Counted from the first letter of the stretch, positions 16,662 to 24,048 are shown. The stretch: DNA of 64,000 nucleotides from Cellulophaga sp. HaHaR_3_176 (GCF_019021925.1 NZ_CP058990.1:1852001-1916000); one strand, 5' to 3'. Notes: generated by a model from the letters alone, not told the origin. A program made the numbers and translations.

Positions 16662-17171
16662 ATGGTAGATAATTTCAAATTAACAACCGAAGGAGTGTTA
16701 ATAATTGCGTCCTCAAATTCTTTAAAAAGGAAATATGAAAACGAGGAATTTGAATATGATTTTCCAGATGGAATTAATCCATTAATGATGGACAATTCAA
16801 TAATCGCAATAACAAATTCTGGTGGAGATAATTTATTAGTAAATTTCTTATTAGAAAAACATATTGACGTTACTAAATTTGACAAGGTTATTGAGCAATC
16901 AATAGAATTATCAGAAATTGACGAGTTATTAATATTATCGCATACAGATTTCACAATGATATGTAGTAAAGATGGTAATTACAAAAATGAGAAATGTTGG
17001 CCCATAAAATTTTCAAACCCTATTGAAAAGGGCAAATATCTCGTCCAGATTGCTATAATTGATGTTGAAGAAGATTTTGAAAAATACAACGCATATTTTA
17101 AAGTGACCATTAATTTAATAAAGAAAACGGAACAACTAACGCCAAATTTTGTATGTGAATTGTGCGAGTAA
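16662..17171 (+). CDS. Hypothetical protein of the hybrid cassette 3
   Basis: 169 residues, acidic, single domain, with no signal peptide and no family recognised. It begins only 8 bp after the right end of the IS3 element and ends 4 bp before its attC-like site. The size and style resemble immunity-like cassette proteins. Its original upstream region has been replaced by the IS, so the 5' end of the gene or its promoter may have been lost. The ATG after an A-run looks like a normal start, but truncation cannot be excluded. Confidence 0.6.
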   Translation: MVDNFKLTTEGVLIIASSNSLKRKYENEEFEYDFPDGINPLMMDNSIIAITNSGGDNLLVNFLLEKHIDVTKFDKVIEQSIELSEIDELLILSHTDFTMICSKDGNYKNEKCWPIKFSNPIEKGKYLVQIAIIDVEEDFEKYNAYFKVTINLIKKTEQLTPNFVCELCE

Positions 17172-17175
17172 AACT

Positions 17176-17371
17176 GCTTACAACACAACCTATAAACAAT
17201 ACGGGCTTCGGGCTTAAACGAAAGGTTTGTGTATTTTTATAAGGTCGCGAAATCTTTGGGATTTCGCTTTGACATAAAAAAGAAAAAACAAAACACAAAG
17301 ATTTCGCTATGTGCGTGGCGGAAAGCAAACGCCAGTTTGCTCCCGTACTGTTCATAGCTAAACCGTTGTCA
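17176..17371 (+). repeat. attC-like site 3
   Basis: Opens with GCTTACAAC (17176-17184) and closes with GTTGTCA (17365-17371), about 196 bp. Outer arms CTATAAACAATACGG and CCGTACTGTTCATAG pair with few mismatches. Inside are the hairpin GCGAAATC-TTTG-GGATTTCGC and GGCG..CGCC-type pairings. It is very similar to site 4 over its whole length. Its opening predicts a cassette head GTTGTAAGC, which is not the head present at 15332. Confidence 0.75.
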
Positions 17372-17395
17372 TTAATAGCTCAAAAAAATAATAAA

Positions 17396-17590
17396 ATGAA
17401 AAAAAAAGGAATAATAGTTCAAGTAGTTGGTTTACTAATAATGGGAGTTGGTATTGGATTACAACTAGCTAAAACTGAAATGTATTATTTATTTGTTACG
17501 TTTTTAGGACTTTTTGTCGTGATGGCGGGACTTTTCATAATAACTGCTGCAAAGAAAAAAGAAGACGCTATTAAAGACAACAATAAATAA
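17396..17590 (+). CDS. Cassette 4 small membrane protein
   Basis: 64 residues from ATG 17396. The frame is open back into the attC, but that part is not coding. Two membrane helices (about 6-24 and 28-50) and a charged tail KKKEDAIKDNNK. No family is recognised. It lies 31 bp after the cassette head GTTGTCATTA, so the position within the cassette is normal. Confidence 0.6.
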   Translation: MKKKGIIVQVVGLLIMGVGIGLQLAKTEMYYLFVTFLGLFVVMAGLFIITAAKKKEDAIKDNNK

Positions 17591-17769
17591 TCAGATTCCT
17601 GAGCAAGCTTGCGGAGATGTACTTTACTCGAACGAAATCGTTGCTTTGTGGGACTTTTTAGCTTGTTTACCCAGATGGACATCAATCAGTCGAAATTGTT
17701 GCGAAAATGGACTTTACTCGGACGGGAAAAATAAGGAAACGCAATCGTTAGTGCTTACTCGTGCATGTC
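17591..17769. other. Non-coding tail of cassette 4 with direct repeat
   Basis: Together with attC-like site 4 this makes a 417-bp stretch without a gene. It holds an imperfect direct repeat, ATGTACTTTACTCGAACG at 17617-17634 and ATGGACTTTACTCGGACG at 17707-17724 (16 of 18 identical). It has higher GC than its neighbours and no convincing reading frame. It may be a decayed gene or an untranslated RNA; I see nothing decisive. Confidence 0.4.
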
Positions 17770-17976
17770 GCTACTAATGACAACAAAATCTATAAACAAT
17801 ACGGGGACTTGGGCTTATTCGCAGGATTTGTGTATTTTTATGAAGTCCGCAAAATCTTTGGGATTTTGCTTTGTCGAGAAAAAAAAGTAAAAACAAAACC
17901 AAAAGATTTCGCTATGTGCGTGGCGGAAAGTAAACGCTAGTTTGCTCCCGTACTGTTCATAGCAAAATCGTTAGGC
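17770..17976 (+). repeat. attC-like site 4
   Basis: Opens with GCTACTAATGACAAC (17770-17784), which matches the complement of the cassette 4 head at 17365-17379 in 14 of 15 positions. Closes with GTTAGGC (17970-17976), the only core that fits the classical GTTRRRY rule. About 207 bp. Outer arms CTATAAACAATACGG and CCGTACTGTTCATAG are the same as in site 3; the internal hairpin is GCAAAATC-TTTG-GGATTTTGC. Confidence 0.78.
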
Positions 17977-18007
17977 AACATTTGATAGAAGCACCGAGAA
18001 AACAAGA

Positions 18008-18784
18008 ATGATATATGATAATTTAGAATATATAAGCATTGAAAACCAAAAAACTAGTTTTCCAAAACATTTTCACGAAACGTTTTGTATTTCACTTATC
18101 CACACAGGAGTTGAACAAATTGATTTTGAAAATCAAAGTCTTTTTACTGAAGCTGGAAGTATATCAATTACCAATCCCTACGAAATACATTCTAATCCTG
18201 TAATTGAGGACAAATCACTCCTTAATTTCGACACTATCTATATACCTAATGAATTGATGCAAGCGGTTTTGAATGGGGAAAACATCAAATTTGTAAACCG
18301 ACAAATTAAGAGTAAAAAAGCTAACCAATTGTTCTTGAAACTAAAAAACGCTTTGGACACAAAAAATGATAAAGTAATTGAGTTTACTCTATCACAATTC
18401 GTTAATGTCTTGAAACTTTACTCTCAAGAAAATGAAAAAGAATACTCAGGGTTAAATTTCGATAGCTTTAGTAAAATTAACAACTACATTGAAAATCATA
18501 TTTACGATAAAATTCAACTAAATGAATTATCAAAAATAGCAAACATAAACAAATTTGGATTTGCTAAAAAATTTAAGGCTTCAACAGGTATGACACCAAT
18601 GAATTATATTTTAATGAGGAAAATATTTTCTAGCAAAAAAGCGATTAATTCAAGTTCAGAACTTACCAAAATAGCATATCAATACAACTTTACAGATATG
18701 GCTCATTTTTCTAAAACTTTTAAACGTTTTATAGGGGTTTCACCAAAAAAATATAAAGAAAGTATAATTGCAAAAATAAAATAA
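18008..18784 (+). CDS. AraC family transcriptional regulator (cassette 5)
   Basis: 258 residues. An N-terminal cupin-like AraC_binding domain (HFHETFCISLIHTGVEQIDF...GSISITNPYEIH) and a C-terminal double helix-turn-helix (about 155-255, LNELSKIANINKFGFAKKFKASTG and IAYQYNFTDMAHFSKTFKRFIGVSPKKYK). It is the first gene of a two-gene cassette, 31 bp after the head GTTAGGCAAC, and probably controls the S41 peptidase gene that follows after 61 bp. The inducer is unknown. Confidence 0.85.
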   Translation: MIYDNLEYISIENQKTSFPKHFHETFCISLIHTGVEQIDFENQSLFTEAGSISITNPYEIHSNPVIEDKSLLNFDTIYIPNELMQAVLNGENIKFVNRQIKSKKANQLFLKLKNALDTKNDKVIEFTLSQFVNVLKLYSQENEKEYSGLNFDSFSKINNYIENHIYDKIQLNELSKIANINKFGFAKKFKASTGMTPMNYILMRKIFSSKKAINSSSELTKIAYQYNFTDMAHFSKTFKRFIGVSPKKYKESIIAKIK

Positions 18785-18845
18785 CCAATATTATACAAGT
18801 GGTTACAATCTCTTAAAATTACATTTGGAGAAAAATAATATCCAA

Positions 18846-20333
18846 ATGAATAAAGTAATCTACTTATCTCTTTTCTTTTTATTGGCTTTACTTTCCTGTC
18901 AAAACGAAAAAAGAACTAACAAAAATTCGAAAAATTCATTAGCTGAACTTAATATCGAAAAATTCTCTAAACTCGAACTTATCAAGGATTACGATTTAAT
19001 GATTACGGCTTTAAAAGACATCCATAAAGGAATTTATTGGTATTCAACAAAAGAACAATTTGACAGCATTGCTAAAAAGCAAAGAAAACAGATTAAAGAC
19101 AGTTTAAATGCTATTGAGTTCTATAATATTATTACACCAATAATATCTTACACAAAAGAAGGGCATTATAATGCGTCTTTATCCGAAAAAACTACTGATA
19201 CCATAGAAAGTAATGGCAAATATTTACCTTTTTGTATAAAAACATTAAATGAACAAATCTATATTTTAAATAATTACAAAAATCATAAAACTCAGGGGTT
19301 AAAATTGATAAGTATTAATGGCAAACCAATAAAACAAATAACAAAAGAAATATTTAAAAGAAAATTCTCAGATGGAAATATTGAAAACTCTAAATATAAA
19401 GATTTAGATGATGATTTGTTTTCTAAGAGTTATGCCATAAATATTGAGCAACCAGAAACCTTTGAAATAGAATTATCTGATAGCGAGAATAATAAATTAA
19501 TTAAAATAAACATTAACTCAGTCTCATACAAAGAGTTTATTGAAGAGTGCCGAAAAACATGGAACACAAAGCCATTTAATAAAAGAGAACCTTATTTATC
19601 TTTAAAAACAGAAAATAATTTATCAATATTAAATTTAAATACTTTCGATGATGATGATCTATATAACCAGGAATTAAACTTTAAAGATTTTATATCTAAT
19701 TCATTCGATAAAATAATAGAATCTAATGTCAACAATCTTATTATCGATATTAGAAAGAATACTGGTGGAACTGAAGGTAATGAAGATTATTTGTTTTCTT
19801 TCTTAACCAATAAACCCTATAATAAATATAAATATGTCGAGGCTTCAATTTTTGATTTTCGAAAATATATAAATTACACCTATGAGGACGATTGGATAGA
19901 AACCGAAAAGGACTTAACGAGTGAACATAAAATTAATTCTGAAGGAAGGTTTTTAAGAAAAAAAGATATCGAAAAACAAGAACCAATTAAAGAAACGACA
20001 TTTTCAGGAAACGTATATATACTAACTAGCAGCTCTACTTATTCTGGAGCTGCTGAATTCTCTAGTTTAATGCGTGAACACACAAATGCAATTTTTATTG
20101 GAGAAGAAGTTGGAGGAGGATATTTTGGCAATACTAGTGGCTATGGACTAGATTTAATATTACCGAATACAGAAATTGAAATTCATATTCCAATATTACA
20201 ATTTGTTTTGGATGTTGAAAAAGGAATATTTGGTCGTGGAGTAATCCCTGATTTTAAAATAACTCAAACAATTAAAGAACATTTGAATGGAATTGATGCA
20301 GAAATGAAATTTGCAAAAAACAAAATCGAATAA
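18846..20333 (+). CDS. S41 family peptidase, lipoprotein (cassette 5)
   Basis: 495 residues from ATG 18846 (TTG 18825 is in frame but would put seven residues before the signal). The lipoprotein signal FLLALLSC gives an outer-surface or periplasmic lipoprotein. A PDZ-like region (KLISINGKPIKQITKEIF) is followed by the S41 core with NLIIDIRKNTGGTEGN and the nucleophile region SSSTYSGAAEFSSLM, then GEEVGGGYFGNTSGY. It resembles C-terminal-processing-type or tricorn-core peptidases. It ends 7 bp before the tail core of the cassette. Confidence 0.8.
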   Translation: MNKVIYLSLFFLLALLSCQNEKRTNKNSKNSLAELNIEKFSKLELIKDYDLMITALKDIHKGIYWYSTKEQFDSIAKKQRKQIKDSLNAIEFYNIITPIISYTKEGHYNASLSEKTTDTIESNGKYLPFCIKTLNEQIYILNNYKNHKTQGLKLISINGKPIKQITKEIFKRKFSDGNIENSKYKDLDDDLFSKSYAINIEQPETFEIELSDSENNKLIKININSVSYKEFIEECRKTWNTKPFNKREPYLSLKTENNLSILNLNTFDDDDLYNQELNFKDFISNSFDKIIESNVNNLIIDIRKNTGGTEGNEDYLFSFLTNKPYNKYKYVEASIFDFRKYINYTYEDDWIETEKDLTSEHKINSEGRFLRKKDIEKQEPIKETTFSGNVYILTSSSTYSGAAEFSSLMREHTNAIFIGEEVGGGYFGNTSGYGLDLILPNTEIEIHIPILQFVLDVEKGIFGRGVIPDFKITQTIKEHLNGIDAEMKFAKNKIE

Positions 20334-20340
20334 AAAAAAC

Positions 20341-20350
20341 GTTGCCTAAC
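20341..20350 (+). repeat. Opening of attC-like site 5 (interrupted)
   Basis: GTTGCCTAAC, exact complement of the cassette 5 head GTTAGGCAAC at 17970-17979, directly after the S41 peptidase stop. The normal internal attC sequence does not follow at once; an IS110-family element intervenes and an internal attC block reappears at 21682. Confidence 0.65.
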
Positions 20351-20410
20351 AAAGAACTGAGGTAAAAAACAAACAAATTCTTCAATAATTTGAGACACTA
20401 ATAGTTTAGG

Positions 20411-20440
20411 CTCAAAGATTCAATAACTTGATTCTTTGAG
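20411..20440. terminator. Intrinsic terminator between S41 gene and IS110
   Basis: CTCAAAGATTCAA-TAAC-TTGATTCTTTGAG, a 13-bp stem with one mismatch followed by seven T on the plus strand. It lies between the convergent S41 peptidase and IS110 transposase genes. It may belong to the 3' end of the IS. Confidence 0.65.
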
Positions 20441-20465
20441 TTTTTTTATGCTATGTATTCTCTAT

Positions 20466-21473
20466 TTATCTTGGCAATACAGAAACGTAAGTTTCATCAT
20501 ACGGTCTTCCTGATTTTGCAATAGCAAAGCATTGTTTAAGCAGCTTATTTGCTACAGCAATTAATGCAACTTTCTTGCTTTTACCTTTATTTACTATGCG
20601 CTCATAAAGTTCTCGGCAGGCTTTATTATGCTTACAGGCATTAAACGAACATAAAAATAATAGATTGCGCAGTTTTCTATTACCGACTTTACTTATCCGT
20701 GATCTACCTTTAACACTACTGCCAGACTCCCTTATAGTAGGCGTAATTCCAACGTAACTGCATAACTGTGCTGCGTGTTCAAACTTTGAAAAACCATCGG
20801 TTATAACAATTAAAAATAAAGCTGTTTTTTGACCTATTCCAGGAACAGATCTAAGCAAAGTTAGTTGTTCTTGCTGGTCTTGTTTGATTAATGATAGAAG
20901 CTTCAATTCGATAGCTAAAACCTCTTTATCTAGATGCTTTTTATTACGTTTCAATGAACGATACACATACTTTGATGGTATCCCCAAAGTCTCTTCACCG
21001 TGTATCTTGTTCTTGGTTGCTGTACGATGTTTTAGATAAACATCTAACAATCTAAACAACTGTAAACATTCACTTTGTACATTTGTAAGGGCATTGTAAA
21101 TAGGGACTTCATTGATTAAAGCATAGTCACATATCGCTTTAGCATCGCTCTTATCTGTCTTTACTTTTGCTAATTTCATTTGAATAAAGCGTTTAATTGA
21201 TAACGGATTTACTACAGAAACTACAATTTTACTTGTATACAAAAATTGAGCAAGGCGATAATGATAATAACCGGTAGCTTCCATAACCACCAATGAATCT
21301 TTAGGTAATTCCTTAAGAAACTTAACAAATCCTGATTCATCATTTTTGTACTGATTATGGCCCGTAAGATTTCCAAAAACATCAAATACATCTTTGCTGA
21401 TGTCAACTCCAAAAGTTTCTTTATATTTATTCATAAGAAAATGATTTATGAAAGAACTATCTACTGGCTTCAC
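20466..21473 (-). CDS. IS110-family transposase (DEDD)
   Basis: 335 residues. The N-terminal RuvC-like domain has GVDISKDVFDV (first Asp), VVMEATGYYHY (Glu) and KVKTDKSDAKAI (Asp pair). The C-terminal transposase_20 domain has LLRSVPGIGQKTALFLI, SYVGITP and the Ser-containing GSSVKGRSRISKVGNRKLRNLL. This family uses a bridge RNA to choose donor and target. The reading frame is intact. An in-frame start further in (KYKETFGVDISKD) is also possible. Confidence 0.9.
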   Translation of the reverse strand: MKPVDSSFINHFLMNKYKETFGVDISKDVFDVFGNLTGHNQYKNDESGFVKFLKELPKDSLVVMEATGYYHYRLAQFLYTSKIVVSVVNPLSIKRFIQMKLAKVKTDKSDAKAICDYALINEVPIYNALTNVQSECLQLFRLLDVYLKHRTATKNKIHGEETLGIPSKYVYRSLKRNKKHLDKEVLAIELKLLSLIKQDQQEQLTLLRSVPGIGQKTALFLIVITDGFSKFEHAAQLCSYVGITPTIRESGSSVKGRSRISKVGNRKLRNLLFLCSFNACKHNKACRELYERIVNKGKSKKVALIAVANKLLKQCFAIAKSGRPYDETYVSVLPR

Positions 21474-21527
21474 AACAACTTGAAATCGAGATCTAAAGTC
21501 TCACAGAACTGATCGTGATTTAGTAGT

Positions 21528-21600
21528 AAAAGAGAGAGGATTACGGGTGTTGTCGAAGTACAAAGCTTCACCGTGTATAGTAACCTTAATTCTCTCTTTT
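21528..21600 (-). ncRNA. Candidate bridge RNA of the IS110-family element
   Basis: In the 5' non-coding flank of the transposase gene, a long stem pairs 21528-21543 (AAAAGAGAG..) with 21586-21600 (..CTCTCTTTT), enclosing a smaller hairpin (GGTG..GAAG-TACAAA-CTTC.CACC). IS110-group elements encode their bridge RNA upstream of the transposase, so the position is right. Guide loops cannot be assigned without the element ends. Confidence 0.3.
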
Positions 21601-21681
21601 GTTCTTTCTTGTTATAGCAACAATTTAATGAGAATCAAACTTAAGCTGGCTATAGCAAATAGAGCATAAAGCACTATATTT

Positions 21682-21707
21682 AAAGGTTTGCGTATTTTTA
21701 TAAAGTC
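21682..21707 (+). repeat. Internal fragment of attC-like site 5
   Basis: This 26-nt block is identical at 24 of 26 positions to 17221-17246 inside attC-like site 3 (AAAGGTTTGYGTATTTTTAT...). Sequence resembling attC stops at 21707, and the lyase gene starts 25 bp later. It marks the right edge of the array; the closing GTT core is missing. Confidence 0.65.
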
Positions 21708-21731
21708 TAAAAAATAAAAACTAATTAAATT

Positions 21732-24020
21732 ATGAATAAGATTGTAATTTTTTGTTTTATTATCTCTTTACCTTCAATTGCATTTTCTCAAACTTTTTTG
21801 CCTTCTAAAACGTATACACCACCAGCAGTAGACCTAACAGATAATGTATTAACAGAATCGGAATTAATTAATCTATTAGATATTGAATACAGTCCTGAAT
21901 TAAAAGATATTCAGTTAGATTACAAGAGTGGTAATACAGAAATAGCTCTTAAAAAATTAGCCACTTACTTTAAAGAAAAATTTTCTGAAAGATATTATTT
22001 TAGTTGGAAAGAGTTTGATTCTAGATTTAATGACTATAAAAAACTATATCCTGAAGCAGAAGCTGCACATTTAGAAAAAGCCACTCTTTATATGGAATCA
22101 TATCCTTCATCTGCTAAGTGGAAAGCACCATTTAAAAACTTAAAAGGAGAGGTTGTTACTAATTATCCGTTGCGCCATTTTACACGTCAACACCAAGCAA
22201 AAGATATTGCTTTAATGTATTCTTACACTAAAGATAAAAAATACCTCAATCGTTTACCTGACCTAGCAAAATCTTTAAATACAGCATATGATAAACGTTT
22301 AGTTGAATCAATTAAAGATGGTAACGGCACATACGAAGCTTATCGTGGTGGAAACAGGATGGTAAACTGGTTGTTTGCACACCAAGTATTATTAGCTAGT
22401 AATGACTATACCTGGCAACAACAAATTGAATTAATTCGCACATTTTTACATACAGCTTCTATATTTTATCAAAACCATACAAACTACGTAGAAGGAAATC
22501 ACCAAACAAAAGGTGTTACTGCTTTGGCCTTAATTTCAATGCTTTTTCCTGAAATTAAAGGAACTGATAAATGGCAAGAGAGAGCCTTTAAACGTATTGA
22601 AGAACATTTAGAAAAAGAGGTTCATACTGATGGATTTCAATTCGAACGCGCTACTAGTTACCATAGCGGTGATATTCTAAATTATTTTTACACCTACCAA
22701 CTAGCAAAAATAAATCATATTAAATTAAGACCTATTTGGGAAAGTAGAATAAAAGGCCTTTTTGATGCTTTAGTAAAAGTAGCTATGCCTGATAAAAATG
22801 CCCCTGCCTTACAAGATGGTGGTGGCCGCTTAGGCTTTATGAATATTAGCGGGACAATGGCTTTGGGTACTGCCCTATTTGGTGACTCTGGTTATAATTA
22901 TTTTGCTTCAACTAATGTATCAGCTTCACATTATTGGTTTTTACAACAAAATCAATTAGACAAGCTAAAGACGGTAGAAAAAGCAACTCCAAACATAAGT
23001 TCTGTAATATTTCCTGAAACAGGTTATTATGTAATGAGACAAGGGTGGAAACCTGATGATTTATATATGATTATTAATGCGGGCTTAACACCTGAGAAGC
23101 CTGACCATCTTCATGGTGATATACTTGGAATAAATGGATATGCTAACGAAACCATGATATTACCCACTTTTACCGTTGGGTATAGTGATAAAGATTATCC
23201 TGAATTTAAAAACTCTTGGACAAAAAATGTTGTTCAAGTAGATTCTATACTACACGGAAGGGGTTGGATACCAAACGCTGGCAGAACGGGCTTTGGCAGC
23301 TGGGAAAAACTTCCTGTACCTAAAGTACTTGGGTGGAATAGCAATTTAGACTTTGATTTTTTTGCAGGTTCTCATGATGGGTATAATCATGTTGGTATAA
23401 AAACATACAGGAGTGTTTATTTTATTAAAGATGGTTTCTGGATTGTAAATGATCAATTAGTTTCTGATACAGGGCTACATACCATGCAGCAAATATGGCA
23501 AGGAAATTATACTTCAGAAATTGAAAACAAACATATTAAATCGACGTTTACCAATGGTTCTGGCCTTGATATTGTGCAATTGGGTGATGTTGCCGATAAT
23601 ATATCTCAAGCTTCAATACAAGAAAAAGTAAGATCTGTTTTTGAAAAGCGTTTTGAAGGTAAAGCTAACCTGATTACTCTTTTACTTCCGTTCAAAAACA
23701 AAAGTATAATTACTAATACAGATAACTTCATAGTTAATGGATGGCAAATATTCTCGGAGGGAAAACATCCTTCAAAAGTAAAATCAGATGCGAAAGTTAT
23801 TCTTAAAAAAGATTCTAAATATCTGTTTATAGGAGCTTCTGAAGTAACAATCAATAAACATAAAATTTCAACTAAAAATCAAAAAACTGATTTATGGATT
23901 GAAGTCAGTAAAAAAGAACTTTCTGTAATAAATTGCGGAGTTACATTTGTCAATATAAAATGTGGTAATCAAACTAAAGAGGTTAAATCAGGAGCATCTT
24001 TTACTACAAAAAATAATTAA
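21732..24020 (+). CDS. Heparinase II/III family polysaccharide lyase
   Basis: 762 residues with a signal peptide (cut near FSQT, residue 20). Residues about 60-390 form an (alpha/alpha) toroid of the heparinase II/III N-terminal type (RGGNRMVNWLFAHQVLL, EGNHQTKGVTALALIS). About 420-640 is the beta-sandwich domain with ETGYYVMRQGW and DHLHGDILGINGYANE. Enzymes of this fold (PL12, PL15, PL17, PL21) cleave uronic acid polysaccharides such as alginate or glycosaminoglycans in the periplasm. Substrate is undetermined. No SusC/SusD or sulfatase genes are nearby, which is unusual for a flavobacterial lyase. Confidence 0.78.
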   Translation: MNKIVIFCFIISLPSIAFSQTFLPSKTYTPPAVDLTDNVLTESELINLLDIEYSPELKDIQLDYKSGNTEIALKKLATYFKEKFSERYYFSWKEFDSRFNDYKKLYPEAEAAHLEKATLYMESYPSSAKWKAPFKNLKGEVVTNYPLRHFTRQHQAKDIALMYSYTKDKKYLNRLPDLAKSLNTAYDKRLVESIKDGNGTYEAYRGGNRMVNWLFAHQVLLASNDYTWQQQIELIRTFLHTASIFYQNHTNYVEGNHQTKGVTALALISMLFPEIKGTDKWQERAFKRIEEHLEKEVHTDGFQFERATSYHSGDILNYFYTYQLAKINHIKLRPIWESRIKGLFDALVKVAMPDKNAPALQDGGGRLGFMNISGTMALGTALFGDSGYNYFASTNVSASHYWFLQQNQLDKLKTVEKATPNISSVIFPETGYYVMRQGWKPDDLYMIINAGLTPEKPDHLHGDILGINGYANETMILPTFTVGYSDKDYPEFKNSWTKNVVQVDSILHGRGWIPNAGRTGFGSWEKLPVPKVLGWNSNLDFDFFAGSHDGYNHVGIKTYRSVYFIKDGFWIVNDQLVSDTGLHTMQQIWQGNYTSEIENKHIKSTFTNGSGLDIVQLGDVADNISQASIQEKVRSVFEKRFEGKANLITLLLPFKNKSIITNTDNFIVNGWQIFSEGKHPSKVKSDAKVILKKDSKYLFIGASEVTINKHKISTKNQKTDLWIEVSKKELSVINCGVTFVNIKCGNQTKEVKSGASFTTKNN

Positions 24021-24048
24021 AGACTTTTCATAAATATATAAGATGCTG

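Larger units (their letters stand above)
20351..21681 (-). mobile_element. IS110-family insertion sequence inside the last attC-like site
   Basis: The transposase gene 20466-21473 is flanked by about 115 bp on its 3' side and about 208 bp on its 5' side. The coordinates given are the outer limits, because IS110 elements lack long terminal repeats and target duplications and the exact ends cannot be read. The element separates the opening of attC-like site 5 (20341-20350) from an internal attC fragment (21682-21707). Some IS110/IS1111 elements are known to target integron attC sites. Confidence 0.7.
13147..21707 (+). other. Integron-like array of five gene cassettes
   Basis: Cassettes run 13147-13807, 13808-15331, 15332-17364 (hybrid, with IS3), 17365-17969 and 17970-about 21707 (split by IS110). 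All cassette genes are on the plus strand. Each is followed by a long imperfect palindrome that opens with ...AAC and closes with GTT. The head of a cassette and the start of its own tail site are complementary in four cases: GTTGTAGCC/GGCTACAAC, GTTGTCATC/GATGACAAC, GTTGTCATTAaTAGC/GCTAcTAATGACAAC and GTTAGGCAAC/GTTGCCTAAC. This is the expected signature of attC-type cassettes. The cores depart from the classical GTTRRRY consensus except GTTAGGC. Confidence 0.8.

Noticed and set aside
17110..17685. Minus-strand frames of 81 and 66 residues and the N-terminal extension of the cassette 4 gene
   Set aside because: They run through attC-like site 3 or oppose the small membrane gene. Similar frames do not persist in the related site 4.
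13617..17976. The repeated sites as a CRISPR array
   Set aside because: Repeats are about 200 bp, few, imperfect and palindromic, and the intervals are whole genes rather than short spacers.
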